IMG/VR virus record: IMGVR_UViG_3300044695_003623
Location: 1 to 47,231 of that record
DNA length: 47,231 bases
Source: a virus
Strand: one strand, 5' to 3'
Shown: positions 34,201-41,339 of the stretch, piece after piece
How positions within the stretch are numbered: position 1 is the stretch's first letter
How the letters are laid out: each line of letters starts with the position of its first letter
The notes under the pieces: generated by a model
Databases searched by the model: none
Seen by the model: only the letters and a program-made list of their open reading frames with translations
What the model was told of the DNA's origin: nothing
Program-made: the position numbers and the translations under genes

Positions 34201-34543
34201 GAAACAAACTCCTTTCAAACCTTCCTTCTTTCAGGCGGGAACACCCCGCCTAACCGATGCTTAGCCCTGCGCTGCATTGCACATCTGCAAATCCACTTGC
34301 GAGCGTCTCCGCCCGCAGTGGAAGACCCTGCCTATCCCAACCGATGCTTTCCAATCCACAGCCTTCCGAACCGCACGCAATCTGCAAACCTTCCCGCTCA
34401 CGTTTCCGTGGGCGGTAGGTGGTGTTGGTCCGAACCGCACCGCTGCGCGCCTATCGTTTCCGCTGCGTACCCGCAAACCGCCCCGCCAGCCACCGCCGGC
34501 GGGACGAGAGCGAACGGGTGAGGGAAGGCCCGCCCGCTCGTTG
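34201..34543 (-). repeat. 343-bp non-coding stretch with four hairpin units, some GNRA-capped
   Basis: On the minus strand hairpins occur at 34482-34503, 34394-34415 (GAAA loop), 34293-34321 (GAGA loop) and 34234-34250. The first three are followed by GGTTTGCGGG, GGTTTGCAG and GGATTTGCAG. GTGCGGTTCGGA and GCATCGGTT each occur twice. The last hairpin sits just before the ribosome site of the 33499 gene. No gene is supported here. Confidence 0.65.
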
Positions 34544-34867
34544 TCAAACCCCGCTCGCATCCTGCGAAGTGCCGCATCCGTGCGGCGCGGGGGGTGTGTA
34601 GTTGAACATCTGCTTCATGCAGTCAACCAGAATCGCGTTCTTGCTGACCGCCTCAAATTGACAGTCGGGCACAACCCCACACTTCCGACGAAACACCACC
34701 TCGCCGCAAGCAGTAGTCACCGCTTCTTTCAATTCCGCGATGTGCTTGCCAGCGCACTCAATGCACATCCGCTCGTAAGCGGGATCGAAGCAAACCATGT
34801 CGTCCATGTACTTCGTCGCGTTGCATTCCGAGCATTGCCGGTAAGCGTCGGGCCAGTCTTTATACAT
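34544..34867 (-). CDS. Cys-rich zinc-finger-like protein, 107 aa
   Basis: CSECNATKYMDDMVCFDPAYERMCIEC (about residues 12-38) supplies four or more Cys in C-x2-C and C-x2-C spacing, a treble-clef or zinc ribbon. Further single Cys residues follow. GGAGG is placed six bases before the ATG at 34867. Function unknown. Confidence 0.65.
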   Translation of the reverse strand: MYKDWPDAYRQCSECNATKYMDDMVCFDPAYERMCIECAGKHIAELKEAVTTACGEVVFRRKCGVVPDCQFEAVSKNAILVDCMKQMFNYTPPAPHGCGTSQDASGV

Positions 34868-35183
34868 CTTGCACCTCCGCGACGTTGGGCGCGTCCTGCG
34901 TCACCATCCGCGTCCGCGCCGCAAGGTTGTCGGCGGCGGTTTGCTCGGCAACGCGGGCGGCTGCTTCGTTCGTCCGCATGATCGCGTCGTGAATCTCGCC
35001 GCCTTGCATCCCCGCTTCAACGAGGTCGGTGCGAACATCAAGCGACAGCCTGCCGATGTTGTGTTTTTCAACGATGCGGCTCGCGTCCAGCATGGCACGC
35101 TGGTAGCCAAGTGCAAAGACGCTGCGAACGATGCTGTAGTTTGAGTCGTCTGGTTGGTCGGGAGATAGTGGTTGGTCGTACAT
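34860..35183 (-). CDS. Hypothetical protein, 107 aa
   Basis: Helical and acidic (YSIVRSVFALGYQRAMLDAS; EAAARVAEQTAADNLAARTR). AAGGAG lies upstream of ATG 35183. It overlaps the Cys-rich gene by eight bases. No family recognised. Confidence 0.55.
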   Translation of the reverse strand: MYDQPLSPDQPDDSNYSIVRSVFALGYQRAMLDASRIVEKHNIGRLSLDVRTDLVEAGMQGGEIHDAIMRTNEAAARVAEQTAADNLAARTRMVTQDAPNVAEVQDV

Positions 35184-35192
35184 GGTGGCTCC

Positions 35193-35675
35193 TTAGAAGG
35201 GGATGTCGTTGGGGTCCATCTCGCGTTGGTTGTCCACTGGACGCGGGCGGGGTGCTTGCACACGAGTAGTTGCGGCTTGTCCTGGCATCTGCACGGGCTT
35301 CATCTCGAAGTTCTTGATGCGGTTCTGTTCGCCATACCCCTTGTCTTCCTCAACTTCCAACTCAAGAACAAGGTTGTGTCCGATGTAGTTGAGGGCGTTG
35401 AACTCGTCACGCTTGAACTGATCCGCCGCACCCAAAGCCGCAGCCAGTTTCTTGTAGAAGTACGCCATGCTCTTGGCAGTGAAATACTGGCTGATCTTGA
35501 ATGAACGCTCGTTTGTGTAGCATTCAAACACCACCTTCTGCATGGGTTCGCCCTTCTTGCTAAACAGCGGGCGGTTCTCTGTGTCGGTTTCGTCTACACG
35601 CGAGATGCTTGCGTCATACTTGCCAGCGGGGTAAACCTGAACAGCGTCCTTGTGACTAACTTTGAAATGGCTCAT
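35193..35675 (-). CDS. Single-stranded DNA-binding-like protein, 160 aa
   Basis: An OB-fold-compatible strand pattern (QKVVFECYTNERSFKISQYF; LVLELEVEEDKGYGEQNRIK), a Pro/Gln/Arg-rich linker and the acidic-hydrophobic C-terminal tip DPNDIPF that SSB proteins use to recruit partners. It is coupled to the Sak4-like ATPase (ATGA), as in many phage single-strand annealing modules. Confidence 0.75.
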   Translation of the reverse strand: MSHFKVSHKDAVQVYPAGKYDASISRVDETDTENRPLFSKKGEPMQKVVFECYTNERSFKISQYFTAKSMAYFYKKLAAALGAADQFKRDEFNALNYIGHNLVLELEVEEDKGYGEQNRIKNFEMKPVQMPGQAATTRVQAPRPRPVDNQREMDPNDIPF

Positions 35676-36553
35676 TGCTTTGCTCCTTCAACTTGTGACT
35701 TGAGATGCGCGATGCACTTGGCGATTGACGCGGCTGGCATCTCAGCCCACGTTTCGGCTTGGGCTTTTTCAAGCCACTTTTCTGTGGTTTCAGGTGGCGT
35801 GTTCAGCAACGCCGTGAGCCGAAGAATCTCGGCACACTGTTCAGGCGTTGCAAGTTGCTCGGCCACTGCGTCACGTTCCAGCACTTCTCGCCCGTAACGG
35901 CTTGCAACCTCGTCGTAGTTGAACGGGAACGTGTCGCCGTCAGTGAACGATGCCACCCGCGTCTTACGCACGATGCCCGTGCGTTCCTTGCCGCGTTTCT
36001 GGATGAGGAAAACCAAGTCGAACAGGTAGTCGAGTTTCTTGTACCCGTCGAAGGTCTGGTCGATGATCTTCATCTTGTCGTCATACACGGCCTTCGCGTG
36101 GCAGGTGATGATGACGTTCATATCAAGGCGAAGCAGCAAGCCAACCAGGTGCTTCATCTTCTTGTCAGCGATGCCGTAGTGCCGCCCAAACTCCTCGCCC
36201 GTTGCGTCCTTGTCCTTGCTGATACCCTTCAAGTACGCCGCCGACTTCGCCAGCAAGTCTGAGTAGACAACCGTGATGGGGTCAATGATGAGCGTGCGGT
36301 ACTTGTGCGTTTCCGAAAGCAGCGAAGTGACTTCCGCAATCATGTCGTCAAAGTCGCTGGTGGGGTAGTACGCGCCCCCCTTGTCGTTGATGAGCGAAAC
36401 GTACTGGTCGTTTTCCGCTCCGCGTTCGGTGTCGATGACGTAGGGGGCGGGGAACTGAATCGCCGCCGTTGTTTTGCCCACGCCAGCGGGACCGTAAAAC
36501 ATTGCCTTGAGCCGCTTCTCTGTCGTTGTTGGTGCCTTACCTCTGAGAGCCAT
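35672..36553 (-). CDS. AAA/RecA-like ATPase, Sak4-type recombinase
   Basis: 293 residues. Walker A is GPAGVGKT (21-28), followed by VIDTERGAEN, and Walker B YRTLIIDPITVVY near 85-97. The sensor strand NVIITCHAKAV is also present. This is the outline of phage Sak4/AAA_24 ATPases, which help SSB-dependent annealing or strand exchange. ATG 36553 has AAAGGAG upstream. Beyond residue 230 is a helical tail. Confidence 0.88.
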   Translation of the reverse strand: MALRGKAPTTTEKRLKAMFYGPAGVGKTTAAIQFPAPYVIDTERGAENDQYVSLINDKGGAYYPTSDFDDMIAEVTSLLSETHKYRTLIIDPITVVYSDLLAKSAAYLKGISKDKDATGEEFGRHYGIADKKMKHLVGLLLRLDMNVIITCHAKAVYDDKMKIIDQTFDGYKKLDYLFDLVFLIQKRGKERTGIVRKTRVASFTDGDTFPFNYDEVASRYGREVLERDAVAEQLATPEQCAEILRLTALLNTPPETTEKWLEKAQAETWAEMPAASIAKCIAHLKSQVEGAKQ

Positions 36554-36835
36554 GTGAACTCCTTTCAATTCCCGCCCGCGCCTTCGAGTTCGCGGGCAGG
36601 ACCATCGCGGCAACGCGCCGCTTCGAGCGAACAACCAACATCCACCGCTAAGCGGATGCGGTCGCGGCTTACCCGCTGCACGCCCGTCTGGTGGGCGAGA
36701 CACGCACAGAAACGCCTTCCGTGACGATGCAGAAGGTGGCGCGGGTAGTCAGCCTGATCGTGCCGCTTCGTTCCTGAGAAACCGCGCCTGCTGGGGCAGA
36801 CGCGGGGAGGGGGACCGGCGTTAGCCGGTGTGGTG
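36554..36835 (-). repeat. 282-bp non-coding gap with stacked hairpins
   Basis: After the stop of the 36836 gene, the minus strand shows ACCGGC/GCCGGT around TAAC (36814-36829). A 24-nt hairpin at 36782-36805 has the same geometry as the leaders at 41.6-44.6 kb: lower stem CCGCG/CGCGG, one T:G pair, CTG/CAG, six-base loop. CGCCC/GGGCG follows (36681-36697), then CCCGCG/CGCGGG (36575-36596), just before the ribosome site of the ATPase. No gene seen. Confidence 0.6.
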
Positions 36836-36985
36836 TCAGTTGCCCGTCGCGCGGGCTTCGTCGTTCGTCGCTTTCCACTCGGCGTAGGTCATCTCGTCGT
36901 CGTCGCTCGCGTCAACGCCCGCCTTCGCGTCGAGGTCGATCTGGTGCAAGCGGGCGAGTTCGTCGTCGGGGAGAAAGTCGGTCAT
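36836..36985 (-). CDS. Small acidic protein, 49 aa
   Basis: MTDFLPDDELARLHQIDLDA and a Glu/Asp-rich tail. No clear ribosome site before ATG 36985; a CTGGCGG/CCGCCAG hairpin lies directly upstream (36992-37015), so translation may depend on it. Small acidic proteins like this include DNA mimics, but that is speculation. Confidence 0.45.
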   Translation of the reverse strand: MTDFLPDDELARLHQIDLDAKAGVDASDDDEMTYAEWKATNDEARATGN

Positions 36986-37048
36986 AACGCACTGGCGGTT
37001 TGGTAAAGCCGCCAGCACGGGAGGAGAAGAGAGACAAGACGCCACTGC

Positions 37049-37537
37049 CTACGCGACGTGCTTCCAACTACGCCGCGTGAACGCTTTGTAAATAGCTTCG
37101 TACTGAACGCCAAACCTCACAGAAAACGCCTGCAATACCACTGGAAAACCGCACGAGTTGCGTATCTCCCTCACATGATCTTCTGTAAGTACAACATTGC
37201 CAAATCTTGTCTGGTTCGCCGGTCGCAGGACGCGGGCCGCGTGCCTGTTGTTTTCCAACACTGTGCAAACTTCCAAGTTGACTGCGCGGTTGTCATGTCG
37301 CACGCCGTTTGTGTGATTGACAACCATGTTCGACACGCCTCCAACAAAAGCGTTGGCCACCAGCCTGTGAACCAAACAAGACACGCCTTTCCGCATCACT
37401 GTGGTTGTGCGCATGTATCCGTCGCGGTCTCGCCGAGTTGGAATTGGCTGTTGCGTTCGTGCGCATCTAAGGCCACCGAGATTCGACACCTCGTACTTTT
37501 CGTTGCCCTCAACTGGCTTCCACACTTCCAAGTTCAT
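37049..37537 (-). CDS. HNH homing endonuclease (NUMOD4-HNH-HTH type)
   Basis: 162 residues. Opens with a NUMOD4-like WKPVEGNEKYEVSNLGGLR, then an HNH_3-type core (VHRLVANAF, VNHTNGVRHDNRAVNLEVCT, with the HNH histidines and asparagines), and ends in a DNA-binding helix-turn-helix (LTEDHVREIRNSCGF to YEAIYKAFTRRSWKHV). A freestanding mobile endonuclease. It lies 43 bp from the tRNA-like element. ATG 37537 is chosen because the preceding open frame runs through that element. Confidence 0.88.
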   Translation of the reverse strand: MNLEVWKPVEGNEKYEVSNLGGLRCARTQQPIPTRRDRDGYMRTTTVMRKGVSCLVHRLVANAFVGGVSNMVVNHTNGVRHDNRAVNLEVCTVLENNRHAARVLRPANQTRFGNVVLTEDHVREIRNSCGFPVVLQAFSVRFGVQYEAIYKAFTRRSWKHVA

Positions 37538-37580
37538 GGGAATGCTCCTAGTCAACCGACCCAAACAACCAACAAGGCAA

Positions 37581-37679
37581 TGACTCGGGCGGGAGTCGAA
37601 CCCGCTGTACCAACCTGCACGATCAACACGGGCTGGTCTGTTCGTGAGCGGCCTTACACCTACGCCGCATCTCCGAGTC
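37581..37679 (-). tRNA. tRNA-like element, 99 nt, atypical anticodon region
   Basis: GACTCGG (5') and CCGAGTC plus A (3') make a perfect seven-base-pair acceptor stem. GCGGG-TTCGACT-CCCGC is a perfect T arm. GCGGC/GCCGC around GTAGGTGTAAG can form a D-like arm. In place of a standard anticodon arm, an extended stem (ACCAGCC pairing with GGTTGGT) ends in a loop containing TTGATCG, which could show a GAT triplet. CCA is not encoded. Could be a degenerate or unusual tRNA, or a tRNA mimic. Confidence 0.5.
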
Positions 37680-37720
37680 GAAACCCCGCCGCGCCAACAA
37701 GGCGTGACGTGGTGCAAGGC

Positions 37721-38113
37721 TCAGTTCATGGCTTTTTGCACGCGCTTCCAGTAGGCTTCCGTCGCCTTCTTCTGCGGACCTTTCGGCCCGCCGTTCCATG
37801 CTCGTGCTACATGCTCGTCGTTCTTGCCGCGTGAGTAGTGGTCGCTGTAAGTGCGAAACATCGCCCGCGACTTGTCCGCGTCCTTGCGGTCGTCAAGCGT
37901 CCAGCGTTCTTCGCCCACGATGCGGTTGCAGTCCGCGACCATGATGGGGTGAATCTGCAAGATGCCGACCGCCTTGCCACCGTCGCCAACCGCTTCGGGG
38001 TTGCCTGACGATTCAACGTGTTCAATAGCGGGCAGCAAGCGGGCGTAGCGGTCGGCGGTGCCTGCACCGAGAGAGAGGAAGGCACACGCAATAAGGGCTA
38101 GGTTGCATTTCAT
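37721..38113 (-). CDS. Secreted lysozyme-like transglycosylase, 130 aa
   Basis: A signal peptide (CNLALIACAFLSLGAG) is followed by IEHVESSGNPEAVGDGGKAVGILQIHP, the catalytic-Glu and G-x-x-Q-I pattern of goose-type/SLT transglycosylases. A Trp-Asn-Gly-Gly segment is near the end. It would cut peptidoglycan. It is distant from the holin cassette and lies near the repressor, so it may be the endolysin or a superinfection-related enzyme. Its start is coupled to the preceding gene. Confidence 0.7.
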   Translation of the reverse strand: MKCNLALIACAFLSLGAGTADRYARLLPAIEHVESSGNPEAVGDGGKAVGILQIHPIMVADCNRIVGEERWTLDDRKDADKSRAMFRTYSDHYSRGKNDEHVARAWNGGPKGPQKKATEAYWKRVQKAMN

Positions 38114-38490
38114 TGCCCACCTGCTTTCGCGAGGGCGGAGGTGCGGTAGGTGGCGAGGAACTCGCTAAATGTGTTGGACCGATCCCAACCCATCGTCTTC
38201 AAGTGCGACAGAAAATCTCGCATGTGATTCCATACCGTGTCTTCGTTGTCTGCTTGCTCAGCCGCCGTCCAAGCAGCCCGCAGTTCCTCCGCCTTCGCGT
38301 AGGCGTGGAGGGAGGGGGCGGCGCAGATCATGCGAGAGTTTGCGTCAAGTCGCATCACTTCGGCGTCCGGCGTGTCTGCGTCAACAACAACACGATTGCC
38401 GTCTTTGTCCGTAAGCAAGCAGATGCAGCCTTGCTTGTCTGATGCAACCGCTTCGCCGCCAACTGGAAACCATTCGTCGATGTTCTTCAT
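38110..38490 (-). CDS. Hypothetical protein, 126 aa
   Basis: A small domain (CICLLTDKDGNRVVVDADTP) and helical C-terminus (DTVWNHMRDFLSHLKTMGWD). ATGA junctions on both sides fix its frame. No family recognised. Confidence 0.6.
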   Translation of the reverse strand: MKNIDEWFPVGGEAVASDKQGCICLLTDKDGNRVVVDADTPDAEVMRLDANSRMICAAPSLHAYAKAEELRAAWTAAEQADNEDTVWNHMRDFLSHLKTMGWDRSNTFSEFLATYRTSALAKAGGQ

Positions 38491-38798
38491 CGCTTTCCTC
38501 CACGCGACCGCCGCGAGACATTCGCAGCGTCACACAACTTCTCGATGTACTTCATCACGCTCGCCCGCGTGTAGGTGGCGCGGCGACCTGGCACGGGGAC
38601 GATGAAACCTTGGCGGGCAAGTCGGCTGCAATAAGCAGCGGGCCAGTTCGTTTGGTGACGTAGCAGCTCGCACACGTCAGCCGCGCTGAGTAGATGGAAT
38701 CCGGGTCCGCCGTCTGTCGTGACACGGGCGGCGGATGGAGACGCTTTCGCATCTATCCCGGTGAGTTGGTCTGGGGTTGGGAGAGTAGCCCGTGTCAC
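38487..38798 (-). CDS. HTH_17/excisionase-like DNA-binding protein, 103 aa
   Basis: The core LSAADVCELLRHQTNWPAAY and LARQGFIVPVPGRRATYTRA resembles MerR/excisionase-like winged helices. GTG start at 38798, directly beneath an AT-rich promoter-like sequence; the transcript may be leaderless. It is divergent from the repressor and would be the first early lytic gene, perhaps with Cro or Xis function. Confidence 0.6.
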   Translation of the reverse strand: MTRATLPTPDQLTGIDAKASPSAARVTTDGGPGFHLLSAADVCELLRHQTNWPAAYCSRLARQGFIVPVPGRRATYTRASVMKYIEKLCDAANVSRRSRGGKR

Positions 38799-38931
38799 GC
38801 CTATAAGTTATAACTAATGCGTCTAGAACGCAAGTGCATTGGCCTATAATTTTTCAAAAAGGTTCATAACCTCTTATTCTGTATGAACTTGCTTGCATAT
38901 GTGGAAAACTCATGTATGCTTGCAAGTGGAT
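38799..38931. promoter_or_regulatory. Divergent early control region with operator-like palindromes
   Basis: AT-rich gap between repressor and early gene. Palindromes: AGTTATAACT (38806-38815), TGCGT/ACGCA around CTAGA (38818-38832) and GTTCATA/TATGAAC with a 13-base spacer (38862-38888). TATAAT at 38845-38850 is a good -10 for the plus strand. Related GCTTGCATATG and ATGCTTGCAAG sequences flank the repressor start. These are likely operators of the repressor. Confidence 0.65.
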
Positions 38932-39630
38932 ATGCGTTGGCCCCTTGCTCTCACCAAAGCCCGTGAACTTCGCGGCCTAAGCCAAGCCGAAGCAGGTGTT
39001 GCTATGGGCATATCGCAGGTTGCTTATGGCAATCGCGAGCGCAGCGTCACAACCATAACAGAGGACTGGCTTGCCGAGTTTCTTGACAAAATCCGCATGG
39101 AACGTGCAGAGTTTGACAGCATCGCCAAGCGCATTCCAGTACAGTCGCTTGTCCCCTCAGAGGACATTCCGCTCTATTCCAACTTGGCAGCGGCGGGCCA
39201 GAGGGCGTTTGTACCCGAAGACGAAGGGGATGAATGGACGCAAACGATGGACAGGGGCGAAATATCAAAGCATCCCCGTGCGTTTGCAGTCAGGGTTGAG
39301 GGCGATTCGATGGAGCCGCGCGTGCTGCACGGCGATATTGTGGTTTGCGAGCCGGTCGATGATGAGTATGGGATTGGCTCACTGACGGACGGGCGCATGG
39401 TTGTGCTTTGGGGCGGCGTCAGTGAAGTGACGGACTACCAGCGCGACGGCGACCGCAAAGCCAAGCCCATGATTGTGCCTACTGGCGGGATGGTTGGACT
39501 CTGGGCCTGGACCGATGGCGGCGCGGAACTTCGCAAGGTCAACACGCGATACCAGCCCGTCAGCATCCCCGCGCAACACGATGGAACGCTCCGCGTGGCT
39601 GTCGTCGTAGAACTTCGCAGGCGAGTGTGA
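38932..39630 (+). CDS. LexA/CI-like repressor with S24 autopeptidase
   Basis: 232 residues. An XRE-type HTH (LTKARELRGLSQAEAGVAMG, about 7-26) is followed by a linker with an Ala-Gly site (NLAAAG, about 84-89). The S24 peptidase motif is VEGDSMEPRVLHGDIVVCE (Ser 126). A catalytic Lys is expected near RKV at 201-203. It should hold the prophage silent and self-cleave on SOS. ATG 38932 starts the HTH; upstream TTG or ATG starts add only a few residues. The only long plus-strand gene in the left 45 kb. Confidence 0.85.
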   Translation: MRWPLALTKARELRGLSQAEAGVAMGISQVAYGNRERSVTTITEDWLAEFLDKIRMERAEFDSIAKRIPVQSLVPSEDIPLYSNLAAAGQRAFVPEDEGDEWTQTMDRGEISKHPRAFAVRVEGDSMEPRVLHGDIVVCEPVDDEYGIGSLTDGRMVVLWGGVSEVTDYQRDGDRKAKPMIVPTGGMVGLWAWTDGGAELRKVNTRYQPVSIPAQHDGTLRVAVVVELRRRV

Positions 39631-39699
39631 CGCGGTGTGCGTGAAAGTGTGCGTTTTGTGGTTGCGCACCGTCACGTTGCGTTATGTCATGTGCCAATG

Positions 39700-39720
39700 A
39701 AAACGCGGCATGGCCGTTTT
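39700..39720. terminator. Bidirectional terminator-like hairpin after the repressor
   Basis: AAAACG and CGTTTT flank CGGCATGGC; the AT runs serve as tails in both directions. It lies between the repressor stop and the attP candidate. A second pairing (CGCGGCA with TGCCGCG, 39704-39731) overlaps it. Confidence 0.6.
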
Positions 39721-39746
39721 GACCTGCCGCGAGGGGTTTGATATGG

Positions 39747-39784
39747 CTTGGGAAGCTAGCGTTCTACCACTGAACTACGCCCGC
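39747..39784 (-). other. 5' half of a tRNA-Gly (CCC) gene: probable attP core
   Basis: Reading the minus strand from 39784, GCGGGCG, TA, GTTC-AGTGGTA-GAAC, G and CTAGC-TTCCCAA reproduce the acceptor 5' strand, D arm and anticodon loop of a bacterial tRNA-Gly(CCC). After the loop the match stops: only GC of the 3' anticodon strand is present and no T arm follows. Located just past the integrase operon. A tRNA half ending at the anticodon loop is typical of an integrase core site. Confidence 0.7.
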
Positions 39785-39805
39785 AAGTGCTTGAAAATGT
39801 GTGAC

Positions 39806-40264
39806 TTAGTGGTTAGCCTTTACTATCTTGTGTGCTTTCGGTGTGCGTTTTCCTTGGACAATGCGGTGAATGGTATGCCGAACGCTTGCGAGTCGCTCGT
39901 CTTGCCAGTCGGTAGCAAACAGGTCAAGGATGATTTGGGTCTCTTTGTTTCGTTGCTCGGCATCAGCCACTCTTTGCTGAGAGGTTTCATCCCACTTGCG
40001 GCAGGTAAACGAATCAATGTCGCCGCGCATGCCGAAATACGTGATGGCGGGGTGATGATGGCGGTCGCCCATTCCGTCTTTCTTGAAGTACTTGCGCTTT
40101 TCCGCATCGTAAAAGCAGTGTGTCAGGACTTTCTCAATGCGACTTTTTTCGATGTGAAAGGTGAAGATGTCTCGAACCGCCGTGTTGCGAACGGTCACCA
40201 CCTCGATTTCCATCATGGGTACCGCATCAAGAAACTGCCACGGTTGCTGTGTTGCTGTGGTCAT
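39806..40264 (-). CDS. Hypothetical protein next to the integrase, 152 aa
   Basis: Alpha/beta protein (MEIEVVTVRNTAVRDIFTF; HHHPAITYFGMRGDIDSFTC). It overlaps the integrase end by 38 bp, with AAAGGA before its ATG. Its position between integrase and attP suggests an accessory of the lysogeny region. No family recognised. Confidence 0.6.
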   Translation of the reverse strand: MTTATQQPWQFLDAVPMMEIEVVTVRNTAVRDIFTFHIEKSRIEKVLTHCFYDAEKRKYFKKDGMGDRHHHPAITYFGMRGDIDSFTCRKWDETSQQRVADAEQRNKETQIILDLFATDWQDERLASVRHTIHRIVQGKRTPKAHKIVKANH

Positions 40265-41339
40265 CTGTCCGTTCCTTTCTCGCCAGCGGCACCATCACCG
40301 CCTGCTCAATCCTACTCCCCCGCTCCCGCTGCCTGTAGTGCCGCATCGCGACCTCTACCGAGTGGCCCAACCACTCTGCAACGTCCTGAATCGGGTGTTG
40401 ATCCATCATGTCGTTCGCAAAGCTCGCCCGCAAGCTGTGTAGGGGCTTGCCGTAGTCCTCGACGCCGCTGCGCTCCACGACGCCGCGTGCGTCACGCTCA
40501 AAGTTGTTCGGGTTGACTCGCACCAGCAAACCCGTCCGCGAGGGTTGGTTAGCCAACACCTCGTACAGTTCGGGCTTGATTGGCACCACGCGGCGGTGCT
40601 TCTTGGTGCTGTCGCGAGTCGCCCCATCGTCTTCGCCGCCTTCTACGGTCATTCGGCGGGCTTGCAGGTCAATCTGCGACCAGTCCGCCCGCTCTATCTC
40701 GTTGCGCCGTAGCCCACCCAGCCGGGCAAGGTTGAAAACCAGCCGCCACGATTCGTTGGGGCACGCTTTCAACAGCAACGCCAGTTCGGACAGGGGCACG
40801 TAGCGAGAGAACGCCACGCCAACCCGGTGCTTCTGCCGCCCCTCCTTGGCAGCCCGTGACGCGAACGGGTTGGTGGTGGTAAGCCGGGCCTCTATCGCAA
40901 TCGCCCATATCCGGTGTGCGTCCCGCAGGTGGCGATTGATGCTGGACGATGAGTGTGCCACTCCGTCAGTCTTGCGGAGTGATTCGAGGTAGGCCACGAA
41001 CGAACGGGCGTCGGCGTCCGTCACTTCGTCCATCCGCTTGCCCGCGCCAAGGTGTGCGACCAGACGCGAGAACGTGAGTTCGTACAACTGGCGAGTCTCG
41101 CGCGTCAACTTCCCGCACATTGCGAAGAACCGATGCGACCAAGATTCGATGCTGTCAGGCTCAATGAGGGGCGTGGTGTCTAGCTCGCGTTGTATCTCCC
41201 CGCACCGCATCATCGCTTCCGCGCGGGAAACGTCGCCGATGTGCCGGTACATCTGCCGCACCGTTCCATCGGGCATGGGTTGCTTCCACGCGGCACGCCA
41301 GCCCTTTGCGCCGTTCTTGCGAGGGGTGACGATAATCAT
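40227..41339 (-). CDS. int: Tyrosine recombinase / phage integrase
   Basis: 370 residues. Core-binding domain at about 60-150 (with WSHRFFAMCGKLT). Catalytic residues: Arg 211 (GGLRRNEIERADW), Lys near 246-247, H-x-x-R at 301-304 (HSLRASF), His 326 (WLGHS) and the nucleophile Tyr 335 (AMRHYRQ). It would integrate the genome, probably at the tRNA-Gly site located downstream. Coupled to the XRE gene by ATGA. Confidence 0.93.
   Translation of the reverse strand: MIIVTPRKNGAKGWRAAWKQPMPDGTVRQMYRHIGDVSRAEAMMRCGEIQRELDTTPLIEPDSIESWSHRFFAMCGKLTRETRQLYELTFSRLVAHLGAGKRMDEVTDADARSFVAYLESLRKTDGVAHSSSSINRHLRDAHRIWAIAIEARLTTTNPFASRAAKEGRQKHRVGVAFSRYVPLSELALLLKACPNESWRLVFNLARLGGLRRNEIERADWSQIDLQARRMTVEGGEDDGATRDSTKKHRRVVPIKPELYEVLANQPSRTGLLVRVNPNNFERDARGVVERSGVEDYGKPLHSLRASFANDMMDQHPIQDVAEWLGHSVEVAMRHYRQRERGSRIEQAVMVPLARKERTDDHSNTATVAVS

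Noticed and set aside
39721-39784. A complete tRNA-Gly gene at the integrase end
   Set aside because: The 3' anticodon strand, variable loop, T arm and acceptor 3' strand are missing; only the 5' half is present.
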